Shown here piece after piece: positions 8,157-17,538 of a stretch of DNA of 64,000 bases. The position numbers and the translations under genes are program-made. The stretch's first letter is position 1. Every line of letters begins with the position of its first letter. The stretch covers positions 1 to 64,000 of the forward strand of contig JALNYU010000010.1 in the NCBI GenBank assembly GCA_023229645.1. Reading direction: 5' to 3'. The notes beneath the pieces were generated by a model that worked only from the letters and a program-made list of their open reading frames with translations, was not told where the DNA came from and searched no databases. This stretch comes from Nevskia sp. (lineage in GTDB: Bacteria > Pseudomonadota > Gammaproteobacteria > Nevskiales > Nevskiaceae).

Positions 8157-9935
8157 GTGAAAATGTCAAATTTATTGTCCAGGGGCTGGCGTGCCAGTCT
8201 GGTTGTAGCGGCCGTCGCCAGCCTTTATGCCTGTGCAACAGTGCCGGGGCTGTACGCAACGGACGGGGTGGCGGTCACTGTTAAGCTCATAGCATTAAAC
8301 GATTTTCACGGAAATTTGCGCCCGCCGGCGGGCACCGTTTCACTGCCGCTGGCGGGCGGCGCGGTGGGCCACGTGCCGCTCGGCGGCGCGGCGTATTTGG
8401 CGACCCTCGTGCACCAACTTGAAGCGCGGAACCCGCAATATGCGGTAGTCGGCGCGGGAGATTTAATCAGCGCGAGCCCGCTGGAGTCGGCGCTGTTGCA
8501 CGAGGAGTCGTCGGTTGAAGTGCTGGACACGATCGGGCTTGAGTGGAGTTCGGTCGGCAACCATGAGTTCGACCACGGCACCGACAATCTGCTGCGCATT
8601 CAAAATGGCGGCTGTGCGGTCGGCGGAACCATCGACCGCGATACCTGTATCGGCGGTCATTACGAGGGTGCGCGCTATCGGTATCTGGCCGCTAACGTTA
8701 TCGATATGCGTACCGGCAAGCCGATTTTTCCGGCTTACGGCATCAAGCGCTTTACGACGTCAGCTGGGGTTGTGCCGGTGGCGTTTATCGGCTTGGTGCT
8801 GCGTGGCGCCTCCGAACTCGTGGAGCACAAAGGGATTGAGCACCTGCGCTTTGCCGACGAGGCGGATACCGTTAACGCCTTATTGCCGGAACTTCACGCG
8901 CAGGGCGTGCACAGCGTTATCGTTTTGATCCATCAAGGCGGCGAAAGTACCGGCAGTTTCAACGATCACAGCTGCCCGAATTTCACCGGCGAGATTACCG
9001 AGGTGGTATCGCGGTTAGATCCGTCTGTTGATGCGGTGATCAGCGCCCACACCCACAACGCCTACATCTGCCATCTTGCCAGCCGCGATCCCAAGCAGCG
9101 CATTCTGGTGACGAGCGCCGGCAAGTATGGGCAATTTGTTACCGACATCGATTTGAAAATCAACCCGGCCAACGACAAGGTGCTGTCGATTACGGCGAAT
9201 AATCTGCCGGTGGTTAACGATCTCCCCGGCAACGATGCGCCAACGGCGTACCCGGCGCTAAAAGCCGATCCGAAAATTGCTGCGCTGGTCGCCGGCTATA
9301 AGAATCGTGCGGCGCCGTTGGCGGATGCCGTTGTCGGCTGGCTGGTCAGCGACTTGAAGCACGAAACGGATGAGAACGGCGAGTCGCCGCTCGGCGAGGT
9401 AATCGCGGATGCCCAGCTTGCAGCAACGTCTGCCGACGACAAGGGGGGCGCACAGATGGCGCTAACCAATGCGACTGGCGTTCGCGCCGATCTCATTCGC
9501 AAGCTGCCCGGCGCGACGGTGAACTATGGTCAAATCTATACCGCGCAGCCGTTTGGCAATTATCTGGTGACGCTAACGCTCACCGGCGCGCAGATCCACG
9601 CGCTACTCGAAGCGCAGTGGCACCCGCCGCGCAAGCCCAACATGCTGCAGCCGTCCCGCGCGTTTACCTATATCTGGAATGAGAGTGCACCAGTCGGGCA
9701 GAAAGTCGATCCCGCGTCGATGCGGCTGCACGGAAAACCGATGCTGGCCCAAGGCTTGTATCGGGTAACTGTGAATAACTTTTTAGCTAATGGTGGTGAC
9801 GGTTTTTCGACGTTTACTGAAGCGAGTAGCCGTACCGAGGTGCGGACGACCGACGTTGAAGCGCTGCGCGACTATTTACGCCAGCAAGCGTTGCTGTCGC
9901 CACCGCCACCGGGTCGAATTCAACGCGCCGAATAG
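8157..9935 (+). CDS. 5'-nucleotidase / 2',3'-cyclic phosphodiesterase family lipoprotein
   Basis: A 592-residue bifunctional metallophosphatase. The start is a GTG at 8157 or an ATG at 8163. The N-terminus has a lipobox-like SLYAC near residue 25, so it is probably a lipoprotein. The calcineurin-like domain shows the metal motifs ALNDFHGNL, GDLISASP, GNHEFDHG and SAHTHN; the C-terminal nucleotide-recognition domain starts near NATGVRADL. Such enzymes release phosphate from nucleotides in the periplasm or at the surface. It has a VxVKLIALND strand where the mature domain begins. Repeat locus A follows 7 bases after the stop codon. Confidence 0.92.
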   Translation: MKMSNLLSRGWRASLVVAAVASLYACATVPGLYATDGVAVTVKLIALNDFHGNLRPPAGTVSLPLAGGAVGHVPLGGAAYLATLVHQLEARNPQYAVVGAGDLISASPLESALLHEESSVEVLDTIGLEWSSVGNHEFDHGTDNLLRIQNGGCAVGGTIDRDTCIGGHYEGARYRYLAANVIDMRTGKPIFPAYGIKRFTTSAGVVPVAFIGLVLRGASELVEHKGIEHLRFADEADTVNALLPELHAQGVHSVIVLIHQGGESTGSFNDHSCPNFTGEITEVVSRLDPSVDAVISAHTHNAYICHLASRDPKQRILVTSAGKYGQFVTDIDLKINPANDKVLSITANNLPVVNDLPGNDAPTAYPALKADPKIAALVAGYKNRAAPLADAVVGWLVSDLKHETDENGESPLGEVIADAQLAATSADDKGGAQMALTNATGVRADLIRKLPGATVNYGQIYTAQPFGNYLVTLTLTGAQIHALLEAQWHPPRKPNMLQPSRAFTYIWNESAPVGQKVDPASMRLHGKPMLAQGLYRVTVNNFLANGGDGFSTFTEASSRTEVRTTDVEALRDYLRQQALLSPPPPGRIQRAE

Positions 9936-9942
9936 CGGTTCA

Positions 9943-10144
9943 TTATTGATCCGGCCATTAGACGCTTGAATAAAAATGCAGCGCCAAGCTGAACGTTGCA
10001 CTTCCAAGAAGGTGAAGAATGGCCGGATCAATAACAACGCAATCTAATTTTATTATTGATTCGACCGCGTACGCCGTCGCGAAAAGTGCGGTCTGGAATT
10101 TCTGCGCAGCACTCCGTTCAACTATTTTGTAGCCGAATCAATCA
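9943..10144 (-). repeat. Dispersed paired inverted-repeat element, locus A
   Basis: Two modules of about 93 bases each lie side by side. The first is bounded by ATTATTGATCCGGCCATT (9943-) and the inverted copy AATGGCCGGATCAATAAC (to 10035). The second runs from about 10052 to 10144, with weaker ends (ATTGATTCG / CGAATCAAT). Reverse-complemented, the whole locus aligns with locus B (18604-18811) along its length, including module interiors and the AT-rich spacer. It fills the gap between the 5'-nucleotidase and the HDOD gene. Confidence 0.85.
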
Positions 10145-10301
10145 TACCGACCCACACGCAGTAAATGCGTTTGGGTACGGCACGGAAGAAATAATAAATA
10201 CCAACTCAAAGAATGAGTTGGATTCACCAATCGTTGGCCGTTTATGGCCCAGGGCGTGACTAAGAAAATTACTTAAATCCTTCTACATGGCAGGTGGACT
10301 A

Positions 10302-12662
10302 ATGACCGCTGCGACTTGGGGCCGCTACGAATCCAAGCAAGTGCTTGCGGATGCTGCGCACAGCATTGTTCACCTCGGACAAGATTCCGACACCGGCCGC
10401 GCCGTTCTGATTCGCGTATTCAAAGATGCCGAAAACTATGCCCGGCACCGGGTCAACATTCTGGCCGCAAGCGGGCTTCGGCACGACAACATCGTACCGA
10501 TTTACGAAGTTGGCGAGTCTGGCGATCAGCGTTTCGTAGTCTCTGCACACATCCCCGGGCAAACGCTGGCGCAGGTGTTGGCGCGCGAAGGGCGCCTGCA
10601 GCCAGAACAGGCGGCTTACTGGCTAAGTGAGGTCTTCGATGGCTTGGCTAGCGCGCATCGACAAAACATCGTTCATGGCAGTTTAAGCCCGGAGCTGATT
10701 CAGATCGGCGAAGACGGCCGCGCCCGGATTACCGATTTTGGTGTGGCGGGTTTATCCCCCGCGCCTGAACGTTACGGTGCAGCGCCGGAAGCCGCCACGC
10801 GGCAGGCTTTCGTTGCCTCGGACGATCTTTATGCGGCGAGTACGATGCTGCACGAAATGCTAATCGGCAACCGCGCGCAGGCGAGTCGGCCAGCGGCGAT
10901 GCCCAAGCTGAGCGGCGCTGCAGCGGCGTTGAGCGAAATCGTGCGGAAGGCGCTTGCATCCGAGCCGACAAAGCGCTTTGGTAGCGCGCTGGAAATCGCC
11001 CAGTCTTTACGCCGCTTTCTCGAGACTTGCGGCCCTGAGGGCGACGCGGCGACCAGCCCTGCGCTGGATGCATTAATGCGGCGCATGTGCGGGAAGAGTG
11101 ATTTCCCCGCGATGTCGTCGGCTATTTCCTCAATTAGCGCGATGACCGGTGCTGACAACAGCAATGTCAGTACGTTGTCTGACGCCATTCTCAAAGATTT
11201 CGCGTTGACTAATAAGCTGCTGCGGGTTGTGAATTCTGCCAACTACGGCCAATTTTCCGGGCCGGGTACGTCGACGATTTCGCGGGCCGTTGTGATCCTT
11301 GGCGTTAATACCGTGCGGCGCATCGCAATCGCGCTGGCGCTGTTTGATCGCATTGCTGATAAAAGTTACGCCGAAAACCTGAAAGCTGAATTTCTGCGCG
11401 CCAATTTGACCGCGATGCTGGCTAGAGAACTCTGCGCCAGCACGCTCGGCAGCAATCCCGAAGAAGCCTATATCTGTGGTCTTTTTCACCGCCTGGGCTA
11501 CCTGCTTGCACGTTTTTATTTTTCCGATGAAGCCGATGCGGTGCAGCGTCTGGTTAGCGAAAAAAAGTTGGACGAGGAGGTGGCTGCTGAACGCGTGCTG
11601 GGGATTTCCTATCAGGATTTTGGCATCGGCGTAGCGCGCAGTTGGTCGCTGCCGGAGGCGATCGTTAATAGCATGCGCCGTATGCCTCCGGGCCGGGTGC
11701 GCAAACCGGCAGCGGGTGCTAAACCGAGCCTGCAAGCGCTGAGCGCGTTCGGTAGCGAACTGTGTGCGATTATCGAAACTACTGGCAGCAACACGCGTGA
11801 GGCGGCGATCGACCAGTTGATGAAACGGTATCAAGACGGCTTACCCGTGCAGCGCCGTAGCATTGACTACGCAACCGCTGCCGCGACTGAAAGCTTGACG
11901 GAGTTGGCTCGCGCTTTCGATATCGAGCTAAAAACAACCGACATGGGCCGGCAACTCGCCATCGTCCCAGCGCCTATCGCTGATGTGCCGATGCCTGATG
12001 CGCAGGCGCTGCCGACCGCGGAACCCGCCGCGCCAGCGGTCGAATCGATGGCCGTGCCGAGCGCCGCGGTGAGTTCCAGCATCGAGACCCGGCTCGGCGC
12101 CGGCATCGCCGAAATTAGTCTGGCCTTGGCGGGTGGGCAACCGATGCGCGCGCTGTTACAGCAGGTGGCAGACACCATCCACAGCGGGGCCGGGTTAAAG
12201 CGCGTGGTGCTGTGTCTGCGTGATGTCAAGACTGGCCGCATGCAAGCGCAATTGGCTGCGGGTATGCCGGCTGAGTTGGTGCGGGCAAGTTTCCATTTCG
12301 ACATGGACGGGCAAACCGATTTATTCAATATGATTCTGCAGCGCGAAATGGACATCCTCATTTCCGATTCCGCTGAGATAAAGGTGCGTCAGCACCTGCC
12401 CGATTGGTATCTGTCGCATTTCAGCGCCCCAACGTTCATGCTCTTTCCGTTGCGGGTGAAGCAGCGGCCAATCGGTATGATTTACGCCGACAGCGACGCT
12501 GCTGGCAGCATCGTTATTTCAAAGAATGCGTTGAATTTGCTGCGGACGCTGCGGGATCAGGCGATACAAAGCATTACTAAAAGAAGCGCTCCCGAACAAC
12601 GGCCTGCGCCTGTTCGGCCCACCTCCGGCAGCGCGGCGCTACTCGCGGCTTTCGTTAAGTAA
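10302..12662 (+). CDS. Pseudokinase-HDOD-GAF-like signalling protein
   Basis: A three-part protein of about 786 residues. Residues 1-245 have a Ser/Thr protein kinase fold, but the usual catalytic residues are changed: beta-3 VAIK reads VLIRVF (Lys to Arg, residue 38), the HRDLKPEN loop reads HGSLSPEL (125-132), and only DFG (145-147) is intact. A pseudokinase is therefore likely. Residues about 255-455 match an HDOD domain (NSANYGQFSG, ISRAVVILG, GLFHRLGYLL). The last ~180 residues look GAF-like. I chose the ATG at 10302 because AGGTGGA lies just upstream, though at only 3 bases; an in-frame ATG at 10287 is possible. HDOD proteins act in signalling and surface-behaviour control; the target is unknown. 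Confidence 0.8.
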   Translation: MTAATWGRYESKQVLADAAHSIVHLGQDSDTGRAVLIRVFKDAENYARHRVNILAASGLRHDNIVPIYEVGESGDQRFVVSAHIPGQTLAQVLAREGRLQPEQAAYWLSEVFDGLASAHRQNIVHGSLSPELIQIGEDGRARITDFGVAGLSPAPERYGAAPEAATRQAFVASDDLYAASTMLHEMLIGNRAQASRPAAMPKLSGAAAALSEIVRKALASEPTKRFGSALEIAQSLRRFLETCGPEGDAATSPALDALMRRMCGKSDFPAMSSAISSISAMTGADNSNVSTLSDAILKDFALTNKLLRVVNSANYGQFSGPGTSTISRAVVILGVNTVRRIAIALALFDRIADKSYAENLKAEFLRANLTAMLARELCASTLGSNPEEAYICGLFHRLGYLLARFYFSDEADAVQRLVSEKKLDEEVAAERVLGISYQDFGIGVARSWSLPEAIVNSMRRMPPGRVRKPAAGAKPSLQALSAFGSELCAIIETTGSNTREAAIDQLMKRYQDGLPVQRRSIDYATAAATESLTELARAFDIELKTTDMGRQLAIVPAPIADVPMPDAQALPTAEPAAPAVESMAVPSAAVSSSIETRLGAGIAEISLALAGGQPMRALLQQVADTIHSGAGLKRVVLCLRDVKTGRMQAQLAAGMPAELVRASFHFDMDGQTDLFNMILQREMDILISDSAEIKVRQHLPDWYLSHFSAPTFMLFPLRVKQRPIGMIYADSDAAGSIVISKNALNLLRTLRDQAIQSITKRSAPEQRPAPVRPTSGSAALLAAFVK

Positions 12663-12731
12663 AGCCCCAACTGCGTTGCCGTGGCCTTGCGGCGACCGTT
12701 ATTCTTGGCGTATTCCAGAATTGAATTTGCC

Positions 12732-14099
12732 ATGAAAGATTTGACGCAAGGTCCGGTCATCAAGTTGCTGCTCGGTATGACCGCTTTCATGCTCGTGGGC
12801 ATGGGCGTGCAAACGCTTTACAGCTTGGTTGATCTTTATTGGGTCGGCAGCCTGGGGCCGCAGGCGGTGGCAGCGGTAACGATTGCGAGCAATTTGATGT
12901 TTGTCTCGCTCGCGGTATCACAAATGCTTGGTGTCGGTACCGGCGCGCTGATCGCACAAGCGGTCGGCGCCAAAGATCACGCGCGTGCTCATTTCGTCTT
13001 CAATCAGGCGATGAGCATTGCGCTGCTGATTACGGTGCTGTTTGCAGCGCTGGCGTGGACCGCCGAAGGCGCCTACAGCCGTGCATTCAGCGCTGATGCC
13101 GAAACAACGCGTTTGGTTGCCGGGTACTTGCATTGGTTTGTGCCGGCGATGGCACTGCAGTTCCCGATGATGGCGATGAGTGCGGCACTGCGCGGTACCG
13201 GCGATTTAAAACCGGGCACGATGGTGCAGGTTGGCACGGTGGTGCTGAACATGGTGTTCGCGCCGATACTTATTTTCGGCTGGCTTGGCGCACCGAAGCT
13301 CGGTGTGGCTGGGGCCGGGCTGGCGACGCTGATTGCGGTCGTCGCCGGTGTTGTCGGGCTGCTGTTTTATTTCCGCCGCCCGCAAACCTATTTGAAACTG
13401 CGCGCTGCGCAGTGGTCATCACCGCAAGCCGGCGCCTGGGGGCAGATTTTGAAGATCGGTTTGCCATCGGCAATGGAATTTGCCTTGATGGGCGGCTACA
13501 TGATTTTCATCACAGTGATTCTGCGCGGCTACGGCGCCACTGAGCAGGCCGCGTTTGGCATCGGCCAGCGCCTGTTGCAAGCGGCGATGCTGCCAGTGCT
13601 GGCGTTGAGCTTCGCGTCATCAGCACTGGTCGGGCAAAACTACGGCGCCAAGCTTGGCACTCGCGTGCGTGAAACCTATGCAGCGACGTTGAAACTCGGC
13701 TTGATCAGTATGCTCGGCCTCGTGGTCCTGGCGCAGCTTATGCCCGAGACGCTGATTCGAGGCTTTACCGAAGACGCCGGTGTGATTGCCGCTGGTGTTC
13801 GCTTTCTCAACATCATTTCGTTCAATCTGCTCGCCGTTAGCGTTGCGTTCGCCTGCTTCGGCGTGCTTTCCGGGCTTGGCAACACCGTGCCGACGCTGAT
13901 CAGCACCACAACACGATTCAGTTTCATCGTTGTCACCACGCTGCTCTTGATTCACTACGACCGCTTTGAAGTGGCGCGCCTGTGGTGGTTGTCGGTCGCC
14001 GGGACGGTGGTGCAGATGTTGATGAATCTTGCCTTTCTGCGCCGGGAATTGCGGCTCAAATTCGGCCCAGCCGAGGCGGTTGCCGTGCCAAGCACTTGA
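12732..14099 (+). CDS. MATE-family efflux transporter
   Basis: A 455-residue inner-membrane protein with about twelve hydrophobic segments in two similar halves, as expected of multidrug and toxin extrusion carriers that exchange Na+ or H+ for organic cations. Family-like stretches are the N-terminal MKDLTQGPVIKLLLGM and YSLVDLYWVGSLG, and LVGQNYGAK in the second half. The GTG at 12681 would add 17 residues of no family similarity, so I start at the ATG at 12732. It lies 69 bases after the HDOD gene on the same strand. The substrate cannot be read from the sequence. Confidence 0.9.
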   Translation: MKDLTQGPVIKLLLGMTAFMLVGMGVQTLYSLVDLYWVGSLGPQAVAAVTIASNLMFVSLAVSQMLGVGTGALIAQAVGAKDHARAHFVFNQAMSIALLITVLFAALAWTAEGAYSRAFSADAETTRLVAGYLHWFVPAMALQFPMMAMSAALRGTGDLKPGTMVQVGTVVLNMVFAPILIFGWLGAPKLGVAGAGLATLIAVVAGVVGLLFYFRRPQTYLKLRAAQWSSPQAGAWGQILKIGLPSAMEFALMGGYMIFITVILRGYGATEQAAFGIGQRLLQAAMLPVLALSFASSALVGQNYGAKLGTRVRETYAATLKLGLISMLGLVVLAQLMPETLIRGFTEDAGVIAAGVRFLNIISFNLLAVSVAFACFGVLSGLGNTVPTLISTTTRFSFIVVTTLLLIHYDRFEVARLWWLSVAGTVVQMLMNLAFLRRELRLKFGPAEAVAVPST

Positions 14100-14431
14100 T
14101 CCCTATCGCCTGTAGCCGTTGATTGTGGCTAATTGGGATCTCCACCGCGCCAGGAAGTGATTACACTGCTCGCCCGCGTGTGTCCGTATGGGGACACGCG
14201 GAAGCGACAAACACGTGTGAATGACTGCAGTAAACCTATCGAAACAGGGTTTTCGGTGCCTGGAAAACGGTTGCGTACAACAAAAGCCCATGTGGCAGCA
14301 ATGAAACGTTGATGCGTGACATGTGCGACCTTTGTTGCATTGCGGCGAGCAGCCTCTTTGGCTATCATGCGCAACCTTTGCGGTGCTAGCCAGGCCCGTG
14401 AACCATCCCAAGAACAGGCAGGAGTTTTCGG
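14100..14431 (+). promoter_or_regulatory. Intergenic region with candidate aceB promoter
   Basis: A 332-base gap. A possible sigma-70 promoter is TTGCGG (14340-14345), a 17-base spacer and TATCAT (14363-14368). It is followed by a good ribosome-binding site, AGGAG at 14420-14424, seven bases before the aceB ATG. A short GTGTCC-GGACAC inverted repeat lies near 14179-14199 and could be an operator, but I have no match to a known site. Confidence 0.45.
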
Positions 14432-16015
14432 ATGAGCAGTATGAAAGGCATTGAAATTACGGGCAAAATCCGCCCGGCGTACAAGAAAATTCTGACGCCG
14501 GAGGCTTTGTCCTTCGTCGCCAAGCTGGTCCGAAAGCATTCGGCCAAGCGCGAGCAATTGCTAGAGCTGCGTAAAGAACGCCAAGCGCGTATCGATAGCG
14601 GCAAGCTGCCCGGTTTTCTGCCGGAGACCAAAGCGATCCGCAGCGGCAAGTGGAAAGTCGCCAGCATTCCCAAAGATCTTCAAGACCGCCGTGTTGAAAT
14701 TACCGGCCCGGTCGATCGCAAAATGATCATCAACGCGCTGAATTCCGGTGCGAAATGTTTCATGGCCGATTTCGAAGATTCGGCCAGCCCGACCTGGGAT
14801 TTGATGGTTGAAGGCCATATCAATCTGCGCGACGCCGTCGCGAAGAAGATCTCCTTCAAGTCGCCGGAAGGCAAAGAATACAAGCTGAATAAAGAGGTCG
14901 CGACGCTGATCGTGCGGCCGCGTGGCTGGCATCTGGATGAGAAGCACATCCTGATCGACGGCAAACCGGCGCCGGGCGGCATCGTCGACTTCGGTCTCTA
15001 CTTCTTCCACAACGCCAAGGCGCTGATGGAAAATGGTTCGGGCCCGTACTTCTACTTGCCGAAGATGCAGTCGCATCTGGAAGCCAAGCTGTGGAACAGC
15101 GTGTTTGTCGACGCCCAAGCGCTGCTCGGTATTCCGAAGAAAACGATTAAAGTCACCGTGCTGATCGAAACGCTGTGGGCTGCGTTCGAAATGGACGAGA
15201 TCCTGTATGCGTTGAAAGATCACATCGTTGCGCTGAATTGCGGCCGCTGGGATTACATCTTCAGCTGCATCAAGACGCTTAATGCGCATGGTGATTGGAT
15301 GGTGCCGGACCGCCATACGGTCGGTATGGATCGACACTTCCTCGACAGCTATTCCAAGCTGCTTTGCGAAACCTGCCACAAGCGCGGCGCGATGGCGATG
15401 GGCGGCATGGCCGCATTCATCCCGATCAAGAACAACGAAGCGAAGAATAACGAAGTGTTTGCCAAGGTTACGGCGGACAAACTGCGTGAAGTGAAAAACG
15501 GTCACGATGGCACCTGGGTGGCGCATCCGGGTCTCGTGCCGGTTGCGATGGCGGTGTTCAACGAACACATGCCGGAGCCGAACCAGCTCGACAAGCAGTT
15601 CAACTACAAAATCAAAGCGTCTGATTTGTTGAAGCGTCCGGAAGGCGATATCACCGAAGCCGGTCTACGCAACAACGTCAATGTCGGTATCGGCTACGTC
15701 GAGTCTTGGATCAAGGGCAATGGCTGCGTGCCGCTGCATAACTTGATGGAAGACGCGGCAACAGCAGAAATCAGCCGTACCCAGGTTTGGCAGTGGCTCA
15801 AATACAGCGCGACGCTCGCCGACGGCCGCACGCTGACCCGCGAATTGGTCCTGCAAATCGTCGACGAAGAATTGGCCGCTTACAAGGCGCAGCTCGGTGA
15901 CGAGAAGTTCTACCAAGGTCGCTTTGCCGAAGCGGCGGGCATCGTTGCCCGCATGTCGACGGCGACCCAGTGTGCCGACTTCTTAACGCTGGCCAGCTAC
16001 GACTACCTCGACTGA
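14432..16015 (+). CDS. aceB: Malate synthase A
   Basis: The 527-residue enzyme condenses glyoxylate with acetyl-CoA to malate, the second glyoxylate-shunt step. The length and sequence fit the A form (E. coli AceB has 533 residues) rather than the longer G form. Visible signatures are ADFEDSASPTW (about residues 109-119), the catalytic-region RPRGWHL, LIETLWAAFEMDEILY and NCGRWDYIFS, and the C-terminal NVGIGYVESWIKGNGCVPLHNLMEDAATAE region. It is followed 108 bases later by aceA, so the two form the usual acetate and fatty-acid growth pair. Confidence 0.97.
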   Translation: MSSMKGIEITGKIRPAYKKILTPEALSFVAKLVRKHSAKREQLLELRKERQARIDSGKLPGFLPETKAIRSGKWKVASIPKDLQDRRVEITGPVDRKMIINALNSGAKCFMADFEDSASPTWDLMVEGHINLRDAVAKKISFKSPEGKEYKLNKEVATLIVRPRGWHLDEKHILIDGKPAPGGIVDFGLYFFHNAKALMENGSGPYFYLPKMQSHLEAKLWNSVFVDAQALLGIPKKTIKVTVLIETLWAAFEMDEILYALKDHIVALNCGRWDYIFSCIKTLNAHGDWMVPDRHTVGMDRHFLDSYSKLLCETCHKRGAMAMGGMAAFIPIKNNEAKNNEVFAKVTADKLREVKNGHDGTWVAHPGLVPVAMAVFNEHMPEPNQLDKQFNYKIKASDLLKRPEGDITEAGLRNNVNVGIGYVESWIKGNGCVPLHNLMEDAATAEISRTQVWQWLKYSATLADGRTLTRELVLQIVDEELAAYKAQLGDEKFYQGRFAEAAGIVARMSTATQCADFLTLASYDYLD

Positions 16016-16023
16016 TGTCTCTG

Positions 16024-16075
16024 TTACGGAGCCGTGGCGGATGGCGCGAGTGCGCTGCTCGCCGCGGCTCCGTAA
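16024..16075 (+). other. Long hairpin between aceB and aceA
   Basis: The aceB-aceA gap contains a stem TTACGGAGCCGTGGC / GCCGCGGCTCCGTAA, 15 pairs with one G-T, around a loop of about 22 bases. No T-run follows (the sequence continues CCGCAAAAAATTT), so it is not a classic terminator. It could be an mRNA processing or stability structure that sets the aceB:aceA ratio. Confidence 0.6.
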
Positions 16076-16123
16076 CCGCAAAAAATTTCCCCCTGTGTTT
16101 TTTCGCCCCGAGAGGATGCTGCA

Positions 16124-17422
16124 ATGATGAGCCGTGAAGATCTGATCAGATCACTGGAAACAGAATGGTCGACGAACCCCCGCTGGAAACACGTCAAGCG
16201 TGGCTACACCGCTGCTGATGTCGTTCGTCTGCGCGGCTCGGTCCAGATCGAACACACGCTGGCCCGCAATGGCGCTGAAAAGCTGTGGAATCTGGTTAGC
16301 AATGAACCGTACATCAACTGCCTCGGCGCGTTGACCGGCGGTCAGGCGATGCAGCAGGTTAAAGCTGGCATCAAGGCCATTTATTTGTCCGGTTGGCAGG
16401 TTGCTGCCGACAACAACAGCTATATGTCGATGTATCCGGATCAATCGCTGTATCCGGTTGACTCGGTGCCGAAGGTCGTTGAGCGCATCAACGCCAGCTT
16501 CAAGCGCGCTGATGAAATTCAGTGGGCGAAGGGCATCGGCGCGGGCGACAAAGGCTACACCGACTACTTCGCACCGGTTGTTGCCGATGCCGAAGCCGGT
16601 TTCGGCGGCGTGCTGAACGCCTACGAATTGATGAAGGCGATGATCCGCGCCGGCGCGGCAGGCGTTCACTTTGAAGATCAGCTGGCTTCGGTCAAGAAGT
16701 GCGGCCACATGGGCGGCAAAGTTTTGGTGCCGACGCAGGAAGCAGTGCAGAAGCTGATCGCCGCGCGTATGGCGGCTGACGTCTCCGGCGTGCCGACTGT
16801 TATCCTCGCTCGTACCGACGCCGAAGCGGCCGACTTGCTGACCAGCGATTACGACGCTAACGACAAGCCGTTCGTCACCGGCGAGCGCACGTCCGAAGGC
16901 TTCTACAAGACCAAGAAAGGTTTGGATCAAGCGATCAGCCGCGGGCTGGCCTATGCGCCGTACGCCGACCTCGTTTGGTGCGAAACCGGTACGCCGGATC
17001 TGGAATTCGCGCGCAAGTTCGCCGAAGCGCTGAAGAAGCAGAACCCGGATCAGTTGCTGGCCTATAACTGCTCGCCGAGCTTCAATTGGAAGAAGAATCT
17101 CGACGACGCCACGATTGCCAAGTTCCAGCGTGAACTCGGCGCGATGGGCTACAAGTACCAGTTCATCACGCTCGCTGGCATCCACTCCATGTGGTACAAC
17201 ATGTTCGATTTGGCGCAGGATTACGCCAAGCGCGGCATGACCGCGTATGTCGAAAAAGTCCAAGAGCCGGAATTTGCGGCCCGCGACCGTGGCTATAGCT
17301 TCGTTAGCCACCAGCAGGAAGTTGGCACCGGCTATTTCGACGACGTTACGACGGTGATTCAAGGCGGCACCTCCAGCGTCACCGCGCTGACCGGTTCGAC
17401 TGAAGAAGAACAGTTCCACTAA
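16124..17422 (+). CDS. aceA: Isocitrate lyase
   Basis: The 432-residue enzyme splits isocitrate into glyoxylate and succinate, opening the glyoxylate shunt. The active-site motif KKCGHMGGK is present (about residue 190) with the Cys nucleophile. Other family stretches are YLSGWQVAADNN, VADAEAGFGG, FEDQLASVKKCGH and the C-terminal YNCSPSFNW. The ATG at 16124 is preceded by CGAGAGGATG, a reasonable ribosome-binding site, and length is normal (E. coli 434). A strong terminator follows at 17441. Confidence 0.97.
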   Translation: MMSREDLIRSLETEWSTNPRWKHVKRGYTAADVVRLRGSVQIEHTLARNGAEKLWNLVSNEPYINCLGALTGGQAMQQVKAGIKAIYLSGWQVAADNNSYMSMYPDQSLYPVDSVPKVVERINASFKRADEIQWAKGIGAGDKGYTDYFAPVVADAEAGFGGVLNAYELMKAMIRAGAAGVHFEDQLASVKKCGHMGGKVLVPTQEAVQKLIAARMAADVSGVPTVILARTDAEAADLLTSDYDANDKPFVTGERTSEGFYKTKKGLDQAISRGLAYAPYADLVWCETGTPDLEFARKFAEALKKQNPDQLLAYNCSPSFNWKKNLDDATIAKFQRELGAMGYKYQFITLAGIHSMWYNMFDLAQDYAKRGMTAYVEKVQEPEFAARDRGYSFVSHQQEVGTGYFDDVTTVIQGGTSSVTALTGSTEEEQFH

Positions 17423-17440
17423 GCGAACCGTTCTAGTTAC

Positions 17441-17471
17441 GAAAAGCCCCGGCGAGCCCGGGGCTTTTTTA
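17441..17471 (+). terminator. Intrinsic terminator after aceA
   Basis: The stem AAAGCCCCGG / CCGGGGCTTT with a short CGAG-type loop runs directly into a T-tract (TTTTTTATT). It lies about 20 bases beyond the aceA stop codon and should end the aceB-aceA transcript. Confidence 0.9.
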
Positions 17472-17538
17472 TTGCCGTTTGCTCGGCCTGAAAGTCGTAG
17501 AATTGTGTTGAAAACGGCTGAAGCAAAAGGGAAGGCGA

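Noticed and set aside
16151..17419. A 422-codon open frame antisense to aceA, and a 335-codon one antisense to aceB (14561-15568)
   Set aside because: Both lie entirely opposite well-conserved genes, have Arg/His/Val-rich low-similarity products and no ribosome-binding site. They follow from the codon bias of the sense genes.
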